A stretch of DNA of 64,000 bases from Pseudoduganella umbonata (lineage in GTDB: Bacteria; Pseudomonadota; Gammaproteobacteria; Burkholderiales; Burkholderiaceae_D), in NCBI RefSeq assembly GCF_014192225.1, contig NZ_JACHXS010000003.1:657313-721312 (forward strand), given 5' to 3'. The notes under the pieces are model-generated. The model was not told where the DNA came from and did not search any database. It was given only the letters and a program-made list of their open reading frames with translations. Positions within the stretch are counted from its first letter, which is position 1. Each line of letters begins with the position of its first letter. Positions 18,079-26,291 of the stretch are shown here, in pieces. The translations under genes were made by a program, and so were the position numbers.

Positions 18079-18845
18079 TCGTCGACGACGAACGGCCGGC
18101 GCGCGACCGCCTGCGCCGGCTGCTGGCGGGGCAGGAAGGCATCGGCGCGGTGGACGAAGCGCGCGACGGCGTGGAAGCGCTGGCCAAGGTGGAGGCATTC
18201 CGGCCCGACGCGCTGCTGCTCGACATCCAGATGCCGGGCCTGTCCGGGCTGGACGTGGCGGCCTCGCTGCCGGCTTCCCCGACGGCTCCGGCGCCGCTGG
18301 TGGTGTTCGTGACGGCCCATGACGACTACGCGCTGCGCGCCTTCGACGCCAATGCGATCGACTACCTGCTCAAGCCCTGCGACCCGGTCCGGCTGGCGCG
18401 CGCGCTGGCGCGGCTGAAGGAAAGGCTCGCGGCACGCCCGGCCGGCCGCGGCGCGGCGCCGGCGCCAGCGGGCGGGCACGCAGACGGACTGGCGCCGCGC
18501 CAGTTGCTTGTCGCCGAACGGGGTGTCACGCGCATCGTGCGCATTGCCGACCTGCGCTGGCTGGAAACGGCCGACAATTACGTCGCCCTGCACGACGGCG
18601 CCGGCGTGCCGCTGCTGCGGCAGACGCTGGCCGGGCTGCTGGAGACGCTCGGCCCGGCCTTCGTCCGCTGCCACCGCCGCGCCGCCGTCCACTTGCCGTG
18701 GATCGACCGCATCGTCGCCAACGACAAGGGCGACGGCCACGTCGTGCTGGCCGATGGCGGCACCGTCCCGCTGAGCCGGCAATACCGGCCTGCCCTGCTT
18801 GCCGCACTGCTGGCCGCCTCCGCCGCGCCGCCGGCGGTTGGCTGA
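18066..18845 (+). CDS. LytTR family response regulator
   Basis: Partner regulator of 259 residues. The receiver domain (about 1-120) has ILIVDDERPARDR, phosphoacceptor Asp in ALLLDIQMPGLSGLD, Thr in VFVTAHDDYAL and Lys in YLLKPCDP. The LytTR DNA-binding domain (about 150-250) has IADLRWLETADNYVALH and FVRCHRRAAVHL. A linker rich in Ala and Gly joins them. GGAG precedes the ATG, which lies inside the end of the kinase gene. LytTR proteins bind paired 9-bp sites; none was identified with confidence. Confidence 0.92.
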   Translation: MRILIVDDERPARDRLRRLLAGQEGIGAVDEARDGVEALAKVEAFRPDALLLDIQMPGLSGLDVAASLPASPTAPAPLVVFVTAHDDYALRAFDANAIDYLLKPCDPVRLARALARLKERLAARPAGRGAAPAPAGGHADGLAPRQLLVAERGVTRIVRIADLRWLETADNYVALHDGAGVPLLRQTLAGLLETLGPAFVRCHRRAAVHLPWIDRIVANDKGDGHVVLADGGTVPLSRQYRPALLAALLAASAAPPAVG

Positions 18846-18875
18846 CCTACTTCGCCGCTGGCGGCTGAACTCCTC

Positions 18876-18936
18876 CCTCCTTGCCCGCCTTTACCCCGCC
18901 TTTACCCCGTCTTGCCCCGCCCGCCTCCGCCTCGCC
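18876..18936. repeat. Short pyrimidine tandem repeat (CGCCTTTACCC)
   Basis: Between the LytTR gene and the acyltransferase gene, CCGCCTTTACCCCG is repeated with variation (GCCTTTACCCC twice, then GTCTTGCCCCG). It is purely one-strand pyrimidine-rich; no gene or clear promoter is visible in the 160-bp spacer. Confidence 0.55.
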
Positions 18937-19005
18937 CCATTTCCCTGGCCCGTCCGCGCGCGCCGGTCCACACTGCCTTTATCCCCTCCCCACCATGGCA
19001 GCATC

Positions 19006-20205
19006 ATGCACAACGATAACCGCCTGTACTTCCTCGACTGGCTGCGCATCCTCGCCTTCTTCCTGCTGGTCCTGTACCACACCGGCATGTACTACGTGAC
19101 ATGGGACTGGCATGTGAAAAGTCCGCACGCGGGCGGCGCCATCGAACCGCTGATGCTGCTGTCGTCGCCGTGGCGGATGTCGCTGCTGTTCCTGGTGTCC
19201 GGCGTGGCGTCGGGCTTCCTGCTGAGAAAGCTCACCGCACCGGCCCCGCTTCGCGGCTTCGTGCGCGAGCGCAGCGCGCGGCTGCTGGTGCCGCTGCTGT
19301 TCGGCATGCTGGTGATCGTGCCGCCGCAGCCGTATTTCGAAGTGGTCGAGAAACTCCGCTATGCGGGCAGCTACGGCGATTTCATGGCGCTGTACCTGCA
19401 GGCCTACGGCGACTTCTGCAAGGATGGCGAATGCCTGACGCTGCCGACCTGGAACCACCTGTGGTACCTGCCGTACGTGTGGACGTACACGCTGGTGCTG
19501 GCGGCGCTCGCCGCCGCGGCCGGCCACGGCGCGCTCGACCGCGCCGGAAGGCAGGCGGGCCTGCTGCTGGCCGGCTGGAAGGCCATCGTGGTGCCGGTCG
19601 CGCTGCTGGCGCTGGTGCGCATCCTGCTCAAGCCCCATTTCGAGGAAACCCATGCGCTGGTCGACGACTGGTTCAACCACGCCACTTACCTGCCGCTGTT
19701 CCTGGCCGGCGCCGTGCTGTCCGGCCAGCCGGGGTTCTGGCGCGAACTGGAGCGGCTGCGCTTCGCGGCGCTGGGCATCGCGCTGGCCTGCTGGGCGGCA
19801 CTGGTCGGCTACCACTGGCAGCCCGAAGCGCTGCAGGTGTGGCCGGTTGCCGCGCGCATCGTGTGGGCGGCGTGCCAGTGGTGCGCGATCGTGGCGGCCT
19901 GCGGCTTCGCCCGGCGCCACCTGTCGGCCGACGGTCCGGCGCGGCGCTACCTGGCGCAGGCCGTGTTCCCCGTCTATATCCTGCACCAGACGCTGATCGT
20001 CTGCTTCGCCCGGCTGCTGCGCGGCGCGGCGCTGCCGCCCGTCACGGAAGGTATCGTGCTGGTGGTGCTGACGGTCACGGCCAGCTTCGCCATCTTCGAG
20101 GCCGTCCGCCGGACGCCTGTGCTGGGACCGCTGCTGCGGCCATTGTTCGGCCTGAAGCGGGAACCATCGCGCACCGTGCAGGCGGCCGGCCAGCCGGCCG
20201 CCTGA
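19006..20205 (+). CDS. Acyltransferase 3 / OpgC-like membrane protein
   Basis: A 399-residue integral membrane protein of the acyltransferase-3 superfamily. It opens with RLYFLDWLRILAFFLLVLYHTG, the usual first helix with conserved Arg and His, followed by about ten more hydrophobic segments. WNHLWYLPYVWTY and PVYILHQTLIVC are also typical. Such proteins acylate sugars of periplasmic glucans or surface polysaccharide from the inner membrane. The start at 19006 (MHNDNRLYF) is chosen by conservation of the first helix. It follows the LytS/LytTR pair in the same direction after 160 bp and may be its target (inference). Confidence 0.85.
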   Translation: MHNDNRLYFLDWLRILAFFLLVLYHTGMYYVTWDWHVKSPHAGGAIEPLMLLSSPWRMSLLFLVSGVASGFLLRKLTAPAPLRGFVRERSARLLVPLLFGMLVIVPPQPYFEVVEKLRYAGSYGDFMALYLQAYGDFCKDGECLTLPTWNHLWYLPYVWTYTLVLAALAAAAGHGALDRAGRQAGLLLAGWKAIVVPVALLALVRILLKPHFEETHALVDDWFNHATYLPLFLAGAVLSGQPGFWRELERLRFAALGIALACWAALVGYHWQPEALQVWPVAARIVWAACQWCAIVAACGFARRHLSADGPARRYLAQAVFPVYILHQTLIVCFARLLRGAALPPVTEGIVLVVLTVTASFAIFEAVRRTPVLGPLLRPLFGLKREPSRTVQAAGQPAA

Positions 20206-20213
20206 AGGCGAAG

Positions 20214-21191
20214 TCAGTTGAGGACCTTCTTGCTGCGCTTGGCGCGGCTCATCTCGGCGTCGGCCATCGCGAACGTTTCTTCCAGGTCATAGCCGGGCTT
20301 GCGCAAGGCCATGCCCAGCGCCGCCCGCACGTCGGCCGCGGCCAGCGCTTCCTGCACCCGCACCAGCAGGGACTGCGCATCGAAATAATCGCATTCGACC
20401 ATCAGCATCGCGAACTCGTCGCCGCCCATCCGGGCTACCGTGTCGGTACCGCGCGTCACCCCTTCGAGCGCGCGCGCGGCGCGCACCAGCATGCTGTCGC
20501 CGGCCGCCTTGCCCTGCGTATCGTTGGTGAACTGGAGGTCGTCGAGATCGAGCGACACCACGCAGGCCGAGTGGCCATAGCGGCTGCAGCGCTCTTCCTC
20601 GCGCTGCACCAGCAGGTCCCAGCCGCGGCGGTTGACCAGGCCGGTCAGCGGGTCGCGCGTGGCGTCCGCATCCGCCCGGTCGGCATGGCGCGACGCGGTA
20701 CCGGCATCGAGCTCGCTGCCGAGTATCCTGCTCAGCAATTCGCCCATCAGCGTCACGGTATCGAGTTCGTCGCGGATCGCGTCGGGCTGGGCCTGCGGGT
20801 CGAGCCCGCACAGCGTGCCGAACAGCGAGCCGTCGGAGCGCCGCAGGGGCACCCCCACGTAGGCGCCGGCCGGCAACCGCTCCGCCAGCGGCGCCTGCGC
20901 ATACGCTTCCACCTCCTGGGTCGACGGCGCGATGCCCGGGCCGTGGCCCAGCACCATCCGCGCGCAGAACGTATCGGTCCAGCGGAACGACTGTCCCGGC
21001 GCGATATCGTAGCGGAACGCGCTATCGGTATCCTTGGCAGCGGCCTCGTCCGTGTACAACACGATCCAGTCGTCTCCCTCGGTCCGTGTCACCATCCACA
21101 ACTGCAAGCCAAGCCGGCGGCGCAGATAGGCCATCGTGGCCTGCGCCGCCGCAGCGAAATCGTTGATCATGCACGCCTCTTCGGTATTCAT
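20214..21191 (-). CDS. GAF-domain diguanylate cyclase
   Basis: Soluble c-di-GMP synthase of 325 residues. A GAF sensor domain covers about residues 25-150; the GGDEF domain about 165-320 begins RDPLTGLVNRRGWDLL and has an intact active site ARMGGDEFAML near residue 255. RGTD five residues before the GGDEF forms a complete inhibitory I-site, so product feedback is likely. The C-terminal KRSKKVLN is basic. It would feed c-di-GMP in response to a small molecule or redox signal held by GAF. An internal ATG seven codons in gives an alternative start. It is separated from the upstream acylase gene by 35 bp and may be co-transcribed. Confidence 0.92.
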   Translation of the reverse strand: MNTEEACMINDFAAAAQATMAYLRRRLGLQLWMVTRTEGDDWIVLYTDEAAAKDTDSAFRYDIAPGQSFRWTDTFCARMVLGHGPGIAPSTQEVEAYAQAPLAERLPAGAYVGVPLRRSDGSLFGTLCGLDPQAQPDAIRDELDTVTLMGELLSRILGSELDAGTASRHADRADADATRDPLTGLVNRRGWDLLVQREEERCSRYGHSACVVSLDLDDLQFTNDTQGKAAGDSMLVRAARALEGVTRGTDTVARMGGDEFAMLMVECDYFDAQSLLVRVQEALAAADVRAALGMALRKPGYDLEETFAMADAEMSRAKRSKKVLN

Positions 21192-21226
21192 TGTGCTGCG
21201 ACATTATGCACCGAAAATATGCCATA

Positions 21227-23626
21227 TCACGGCGCGAAAGCTAACGTGTGCTCCACCGGGCCGGGCAGCAGCGGCGTGGCGCGCGCCCGTACCCAGTCCG
21301 CATGGCCGGCCAGGAAGTAGGGCGACAGCGGATGGCCGCTCTGCCCGCCCGGCATGTTGAAGATGCCGCCCTCTTCCTTGCCGGGCGAAACGGTGAACCG
21401 CTCGGACTGGCCGAACGTCGGCCCGGCCACGCGCGGCATGTTGGCATCGCCCGGCAGCTGGTCGGCCGGCGCGCTCAGCCATTGCCGCAGCGCCGGCACC
21501 GCGCCGGCGATCGGATGCGCGATCGCGGCCGTGTTGAACGCGCCCCAGGTGGCGTTCGACAGTGGCTGGCCATCGGCCGCCAGGTCGCCGATCGTGCGGT
21601 CGAGGGCGGCCAGCTGCAGGTGACGCCAGCTGGCGTACTGCCGCGGCAGCCAGGCGGCCGGCTGGCTGTCGAGCAGCCGTTCGATCACGTCGGGCCAGCG
21701 CTTGCCGGCCAGCGCGGCATTGCCGGCCCACTCGGCCATCTGCCGGTTGGCGCCGCCATACAGCAGCTCGTACAGGTTCCACATGAAGCCGCGCGCGATC
21801 CGGTAGCCGCTGGCATCCACGCTGGCACGGCCGGTCCACCCCGAGCGCAACAGGCGGGCCGCCTCCGCGCGCTTCGGATCGGCCTTGATCGCGGCATCGT
21901 CCAGCAGCGCCAGCGCGCGGTCGCGCCAGCGTGCCTGGAACAGCGCGCGGTCATCGAGCATCACGCCGTAGACGGCCTTCTCGTCCAGTTTCGGGCCCAG
22001 TGCCGCCAGCATGTCGCGGGCCTGCCGCGTGCGCGCGCCCAGGTCGTAGCCGCCGTCGCCCAGCAGCCGGGCGCCGGGCCCGGCCAGCTGGCGGCTGTTC
22101 GCCGTCACCAGCTGCCCGGTCGGGGGATTGACCACGCGCGGGTATTCGCGCGGCTGCAGCGTGCCCTGCCAGCCGGCATCGCCGTCGGGCAGCGGATAGC
22201 TGGCGTCGGCGGCGGCGGGCGCGCGGCGCGGCAGCGGGCCGGCGATGGTCCAGCCGATGTTGCCGGCGGCGTCGCCGGCCACGAAATTCTGCGCCGGCAC
22301 GCCGGAAGCATTGGCCACCGCCAGCGCCTCGTCCAGCGTGTCCACCGCCTCCAGGCGCCGCAGGTTCACGTTCAGCAGCGCACTTTCATGGGCGATCCAG
22401 TGCACCGCCCAGGTACGGCCGGCGGTGTCGATCAGCGGCCCGCGGGAGGTTTCGCGCACCGTCATCGTCTCGGCCGGCGCGCCCTTCACGAGGATCGTTT
22501 CGCGGTGCGGCACGGGCTGTTCCCACTTGCCGTTCAGCCGCACCTGGCCGGGCCGCGCCGGGTCGGCGGCGGCCGGCACCAGGTCGAGGAAGTCGCCATA
22601 GCTGTTGGTGAACCCCCAGGCCACGTGGCCATTGCTGCCGACCACGACGAACGGCGTACCCGGCAGCGTGACGCCGACGATGCGGCGCGTGCTGCCGTTG
22701 CTGTCCGGTACTTGCAGCAGCGCGCGGTACCACGTGTTCGGCAGCTTGATCCCCAGGTGCATGTCGTCGGCGACGATGGCGCCCCCGGTCGTGCTGCGGC
22801 TGCCGGCCACGGCCCAGTTGTTGCTGCCCGTATTGCTGTCCGGAGGGTCGAGCGTTTCGGCGGCGGTCATCATCAGTGCATCGCGCGGGCCCGTCTGGCC
22901 CCACCACGATGGCGGCGCGGCAGGCACCGGCGCCTGCGCCACCGGGATGTCGCCGGCATCGACCGGCGCATCCCAGGGCGATGCTTCCGGCAACAGGAAG
23001 GCCAGCTGTTCCGGGGTCGAATTGTCGCGCATCCAGCCGCGCGACAGTTCGCGCCCCGCGCTGGCGCCCTGCAGGTCGAAGTACATCGCCCAGATCACCA
23101 GCAGGGTGTCGTGCGCGGACCAGGAGCGCGGCGCCTGCGCCAGCAGGCCGTATTCGAACGGCCGCGTGCCCAGCGCATTCAGGCCGTCGTTGACGCCCGC
23201 GGCGTAGCGTTCGATCAGTTGCCGGTCTTCCGCGGAAAGGTGCGTGTAGGCCTCGGCCGCGCGGGCACGGAAACGGTGCAGGCGGTGCTTGCGGTCGGTC
23301 GGCAAGGCCTTCGGGCCGAACAGCTCGGCCAGCTCGCCGGCCGCCACGCGGCGCAGCAGGTCCATCTGGAAGAAGCGGTCCTGCGCATGCACGAAGCCGG
23401 TCGCATACGCGACGTCGTGCCGGTCGCCGCCGGAGATCGACGGGATGCCCAGCGCATCGCGGTGCACGGCGACGGCGCCATGCAGGCCGGGCACGGTGCG
23501 CTTGCCGTCGAGCTGGGCCAGGCTGCCGCGCAGGAAGAACCATGCGGTCATCACTACGACGACGAGCAGGGCAAGGACGCCCCACCCGATGCGCCGGACC
23601 CAGCGGCCCCTGCGTCCTGCTGCCAT
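21227..23626 (-). CDS. Penicillin acylase family N-terminal nucleophile hydrolase
   Basis: A 799-residue amidase of the penicillin G acylase/AHL acylase family. An N-terminal membrane anchor (GWGVLALLVVVVMTAWFFL) places it in the periplasm. The precursor would cut itself before the serine in NTGSNNWAVAG (near residue 268), which becomes the catalytic N-terminus of the beta chain; FVHAQDRFFQMDLLRR in the alpha chain is a family landmark. Relatives hydrolyse beta-lactam side chains, N-acyl-homoserine lactones or other amides; the sequence does not say which. ATG 23626 is chosen because GGAGG stands 8 bp before it; an ATG-less extension upstream is unneeded. Divergent from the GAF gene. Confidence 0.9.
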   Translation of the reverse strand: MAAGRRGRWVRRIGWGVLALLVVVVMTAWFFLRGSLAQLDGKRTVPGLHGAVAVHRDALGIPSISGGDRHDVAYATGFVHAQDRFFQMDLLRRVAAGELAELFGPKALPTDRKHRLHRFRARAAEAYTHLSAEDRQLIERYAAGVNDGLNALGTRPFEYGLLAQAPRSWSAHDTLLVIWAMYFDLQGASAGRELSRGWMRDNSTPEQLAFLLPEASPWDAPVDAGDIPVAQAPVPAAPPSWWGQTGPRDALMMTAAETLDPPDSNTGSNNWAVAGSRSTTGGAIVADDMHLGIKLPNTWYRALLQVPDSNGSTRRIVGVTLPGTPFVVVGSNGHVAWGFTNSYGDFLDLVPAAADPARPGQVRLNGKWEQPVPHRETILVKGAPAETMTVRETSRGPLIDTAGRTWAVHWIAHESALLNVNLRRLEAVDTLDEALAVANASGVPAQNFVAGDAAGNIGWTIAGPLPRRAPAAADASYPLPDGDAGWQGTLQPREYPRVVNPPTGQLVTANSRQLAGPGARLLGDGGYDLGARTRQARDMLAALGPKLDEKAVYGVMLDDRALFQARWRDRALALLDDAAIKADPKRAEAARLLRSGWTGRASVDASGYRIARGFMWNLYELLYGGANRQMAEWAGNAALAGKRWPDVIERLLDSQPAAWLPRQYASWRHLQLAALDRTIGDLAADGQPLSNATWGAFNTAAIAHPIAGAVPALRQWLSAPADQLPGDANMPRVAGPTFGQSERFTVSPGKEEGGIFNMPGGQSGHPLSPYFLAGHADWVRARATPLLPGPVEHTLAFAP

Positions 23627-23729
23627 GCATCGCCTCCGCGAAGTTTCTCTGCGGCGCATCTTGCCAGAAATCCAATGCGAACGGGAGCAAAAAAGTGTAA
23701 GCGGCCTCGAGCGGCATGGTAGAGTGGAA

Positions 23730-24275
23730 ATGCCCGTGTTTCACTGTCAAATCATGCTCGTTCCCGCCAGACCCGCCGACGAAGGCGCCCGCATCGCCGC
23801 CCTGTACGCCCTGCTGATGCTCGACACGCCGCCCGAGGCGCGCTTCGACCGGATCGTCGAATTCGCGGCCCAGGAATTCGCCGTGCCCATCGCCCTGATC
23901 ACGCTGCTCGACGACGACCGCCAGTGGTTCAAGGCGGCGATCGGCATGGGCACCACCTGCCAGACCAGCCGCGACATCTCGTTCTGCGGCCATACCATCC
24001 TGAAAAGCGAGATCATGGTGGTCGAGGACGCGCTGCTCGACCCGCGCTTCGCCGACAACCCGCTGGTGACCGGCCCGCCGCACATCCGCTTCTATGCCGG
24101 GGCGCCGCTGGTGCTGCCGTCCGGCTACGCGATGGGCAGCCTGTGCGTGATCGATACCCGGCCGCGCAGGCTCGACGGCATGGAGCTGGCGATCCTGTCC
24201 ACGCTGCGCCACCTGGTGGTGCAGCAGCTGACGGGCGAAGCCGATGGCAAGGTGCAGGAGGCCGCCGATGCCTGA
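23730..24275 (+). CDS. Stand-alone GAF domain protein
   Basis: A 181-residue protein that is essentially a single GAF domain. It resembles the family with LYALLMLDTPPEARFDRIV, ITLLDDDRQWFKA, SRDISFCGHTIL and YAGAPLVLPSGYAMGSLCVID. This type usually stands before GGDEF or kinase modules; here no output domain follows in the chain. Its stop overlaps the next start by 8 bp (ATG at 24268), so it is translated together with the degenerate receiver protein, and the pair may work as sensor and adaptor. It is predicted cytoplasmic. Confidence 0.85.
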   Translation: MPVFHCQIMLVPARPADEGARIAALYALLMLDTPPEARFDRIVEFAAQEFAVPIALITLLDDDRQWFKAAIGMGTTCQTSRDISFCGHTILKSEIMVVEDALLDPRFADNPLVTGPPHIRFYAGAPLVLPSGYAMGSLCVIDTRPRRLDGMELAILSTLRHLVVQQLTGEADGKVQEAADA

Positions 24276-24669
24276 ACACCGCATGCTGCTGGTGGAACCG
24301 GCGGACATGCTGCGCCGCACCGTGTCGCTGACCGCGCGCTCGCTCGGCCTGGAGGCGATCGACGAGGCGGCCAGCCTGCCCCAGGCGCAGCGGCTGCTGC
24401 GCGAACGCCGCTATGCCGGTGCCGTGATCGCCATCGACAGCGACGGCACGCTCGACCTGACGCTGGTGGACCAGGTCCGCCAGGGGCAGACCGCGAGCGA
24501 CGCGGCGATGCCGATCGCCGTGCTGGCGGCGCAGGCCGATCCGGAATTCATCGAAGCGCTGCGCGGCCGTGACGTGCGGCGTGTGATCCTCAAGCCGTTC
24601 CGTGCCAAGGTGCTGCTGGAAACGTTTATCGCGATGGGCGCCGGCGGGCTGGCCGAGCCGCCGGCCTGA
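24268..24669 (+). CDS. Degenerate response-regulator receiver protein
   Basis: A 133-residue single receiver-like domain. The fold is visible: MLLVEPADMLRRT as strand 1, GAVIAIDSDGTLDLTLV as the phosphoacceptor strand, MPIAVLAAQADPEF, and VILKPFRAKVLLE with the conserved lysine. The acidic pair at the end of strand 1 is replaced by Glu-Pro-Ala, and the usual D-x-x-MP motif is DSDGTLD, so phosphorylation is doubtful. It overlaps the GAF gene by 8 bp and converges on the PAS kinase gene 12 bp away. It could be a phosphorylation-independent adaptor. Confidence 0.7.
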   Translation: MPEHRMLLVEPADMLRRTVSLTARSLGLEAIDEAASLPQAQRLLRERRYAGAVIAIDSDGTLDLTLVDQVRQGQTASDAAMPIAVLAAQADPEFIEALRGRDVRRVILKPFRAKVLLETFIAMGAGGLAEPPA

Positions 24670-24681
24670 GGGCCGCGGCGG

Positions 24682-26226
24682 TCAGGCCGGCACCGGCTGG
24701 CACCGCTCCAGGGCGCAGGGCAGCCACAGCGAGAATACGCTGCCCTGGCCAAGTTCGCTGCGCACCGCGATGTCCGCATCGATCAGCTTGGCCAGCCGTT
24801 CGGAAAGATGCAGGCCCAGGCCGGTGCCCTCGAACTGCCGCGTGGTGCCCTGGTCGATCTGCGTGAATGGCTTGAACAGCAGGCCCAGCTTGTCGGAGGC
24901 GATGCCGATGCCCGTGTCGATCACGTCGATGCGCACCGCCGGCACGGCGACGTTGCCGCCGCGCTTTTCGCTATCTTCGTCGACGTTTTCATCGACCTCC
25001 ACTTCCACCCGCACTTCGCCCTGCTCGGTGAACTTGATCGCATTGTTCAGCAGGTTGATGACGATCTGCTGCACCGCACGCCGGTCGGTGCAGACGACGG
25101 CGTTGCGGTCGGCCTGCCGCACGTGCAGCGCCAGGCCCTTGGCATGGGCCAGCGGGGCAAACATCGCCGCCACGTCCTGGACCAGCCGGCGGCAGTCGAA
25201 CGGCTCCCGGTTCAGCTCCACCTTGCCGGAGGCGATCTTGGTGATGTCGAGGATATCGTTGATCAGCGACAGCAGGTGCCGTGCGCTGGACTGGATCGTG
25301 CGCAGCTGCCGGTCCTGCTCCACGTTGACGGGGCCGGGCAGCTGCATCAGCAGCGTTCCCGTAAAACCGATGATGGCATTGAGCGGCGTACGCAGTTCGT
25401 GCGACATCGACGACAGGAAGCGGTCCTTCGCCAGGCTGGCATCGGCCAGTTCGGCATTCTTTTCCTGCAGCGCGCGCTCGATGCGCTTGCGTTCGCTGAT
25501 GTCGCGGATCGCGCTCATCACCAGCGTGCCTTCCTCGGTCGCCAGCGGCGACAGGCTGATCTCGACGGGAAACTCCTCGCCGTTGCGCCGCAAGCCGTGC
25601 AGTTCGCGCCCCATTCCCATCGCACGCTGGGTGGGCGCCAGCGAATACGCGACGCGCTGCCACACGTGCGCGCCACGGTAGCGCTGCGGGATCAGCACCT
25701 CCAGCAGCTGCCCGCGCAGTTCGCCGACCGGGTAGCCGAACAGCTCGTCGGCCTGCCGGTTCGCCAGCACGATGCGGCCGGCCGCGTTGGCCATGATGAT
25801 CGCGTCGGGCATCGATGCCAGCAGGTTGCCGAAGCGGGCATCGAGAAGCGCCGCGTCGCGCATCACGCGCAGCGGCGTGACGTCCTTCTTGGTCCACAGG
25901 ATGGTGTCGGGCCGGCCTTCCGTGCCGCGCACCCGCTTGCTCGAGCTGTCGATATAGATCAGCGAGCCGTCCTTCGCGCGGCGCATCGATTCGTAGTTGG
26001 CCGAGCCGTTGGCCAGCGTGTCGAACAGGATGGCCCGTTCGGTATCGCGCAACGACGGCGGCACGATCAGGTCGGCGAGCGTGCGGCCGCGCGCCTCCTC
26101 CGCCGTGTAGCCGAACACCGATCCGGCGCCCCGGGTCCAGTACAGCACCACGCCGTCGATCGTCGTGACGATGACCGCATCCGGTGTCTCATCCAGGATC
26201 AGCTTGCCGAAATCGATGTCGTCCAT
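24682..26226 (-). CDS. PAS-domain sensor histidine kinase
   Basis: A soluble kinase of 514 residues. Two PAS domains (about 8-125 and 130-255) with EESARG-type loops and GYPVGELRGQLLEVLIP precede HisKA with FLSSMSHELRTPLNAIIGF (phosphoacceptor His near residue 275) and HATPase with QIVINLLNNAIKFTEQG (near 395), VIDTGIGIASDKLG and FEGTGLGLHLSE. There is no membrane span and no receiver domain, so it senses a cytoplasmic signal and needs a partner regulator; the degenerate receiver gene converges on it but is not an obvious substrate. ATG 26226 (MDDIDFGKL) is preferred over 26256 because the first PAS helix begins there and AGGCAA precedes it. Confidence 0.9.
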   Translation of the reverse strand: MDDIDFGKLILDETPDAVIVTTIDGVVLYWTRGAGSVFGYTAEEARGRTLADLIVPPSLRDTERAILFDTLANGSANYESMRRAKDGSLIYIDSSSKRVRGTEGRPDTILWTKKDVTPLRVMRDAALLDARFGNLLASMPDAIIMANAAGRIVLANRQADELFGYPVGELRGQLLEVLIPQRYRGAHVWQRVAYSLAPTQRAMGMGRELHGLRRNGEEFPVEISLSPLATEEGTLVMSAIRDISERKRIERALQEKNAELADASLAKDRFLSSMSHELRTPLNAIIGFTGTLLMQLPGPVNVEQDRQLRTIQSSARHLLSLINDILDITKIASGKVELNREPFDCRRLVQDVAAMFAPLAHAKGLALHVRQADRNAVVCTDRRAVQQIVINLLNNAIKFTEQGEVRVEVEVDENVDEDSEKRGGNVAVPAVRIDVIDTGIGIASDKLGLLFKPFTQIDQGTTRQFEGTGLGLHLSERLAKLIDADIAVRSELGQGSVFSLWLPCALERCQPVPA

Positions 26227-26291
26227 GGTATTGCCTGCGCCTGATGCTCGTGCCAAAGCTTACCCAGTTTCGTCAAATTACCGAGCACGGC

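Noticed and set aside
21227..23626. Beta-lactam resistance gene
   Set aside because: Family membership alone does not imply beta-lactam cleavage; many members act on acyl-homoserine lactones or other amides.
21248..23722. Long plus-strand frame opposite the penicillin acylase gene
   Set aside because: Antisense shadow of a 799-residue enzyme with clear catalytic motif; no ribosome site or known domain.
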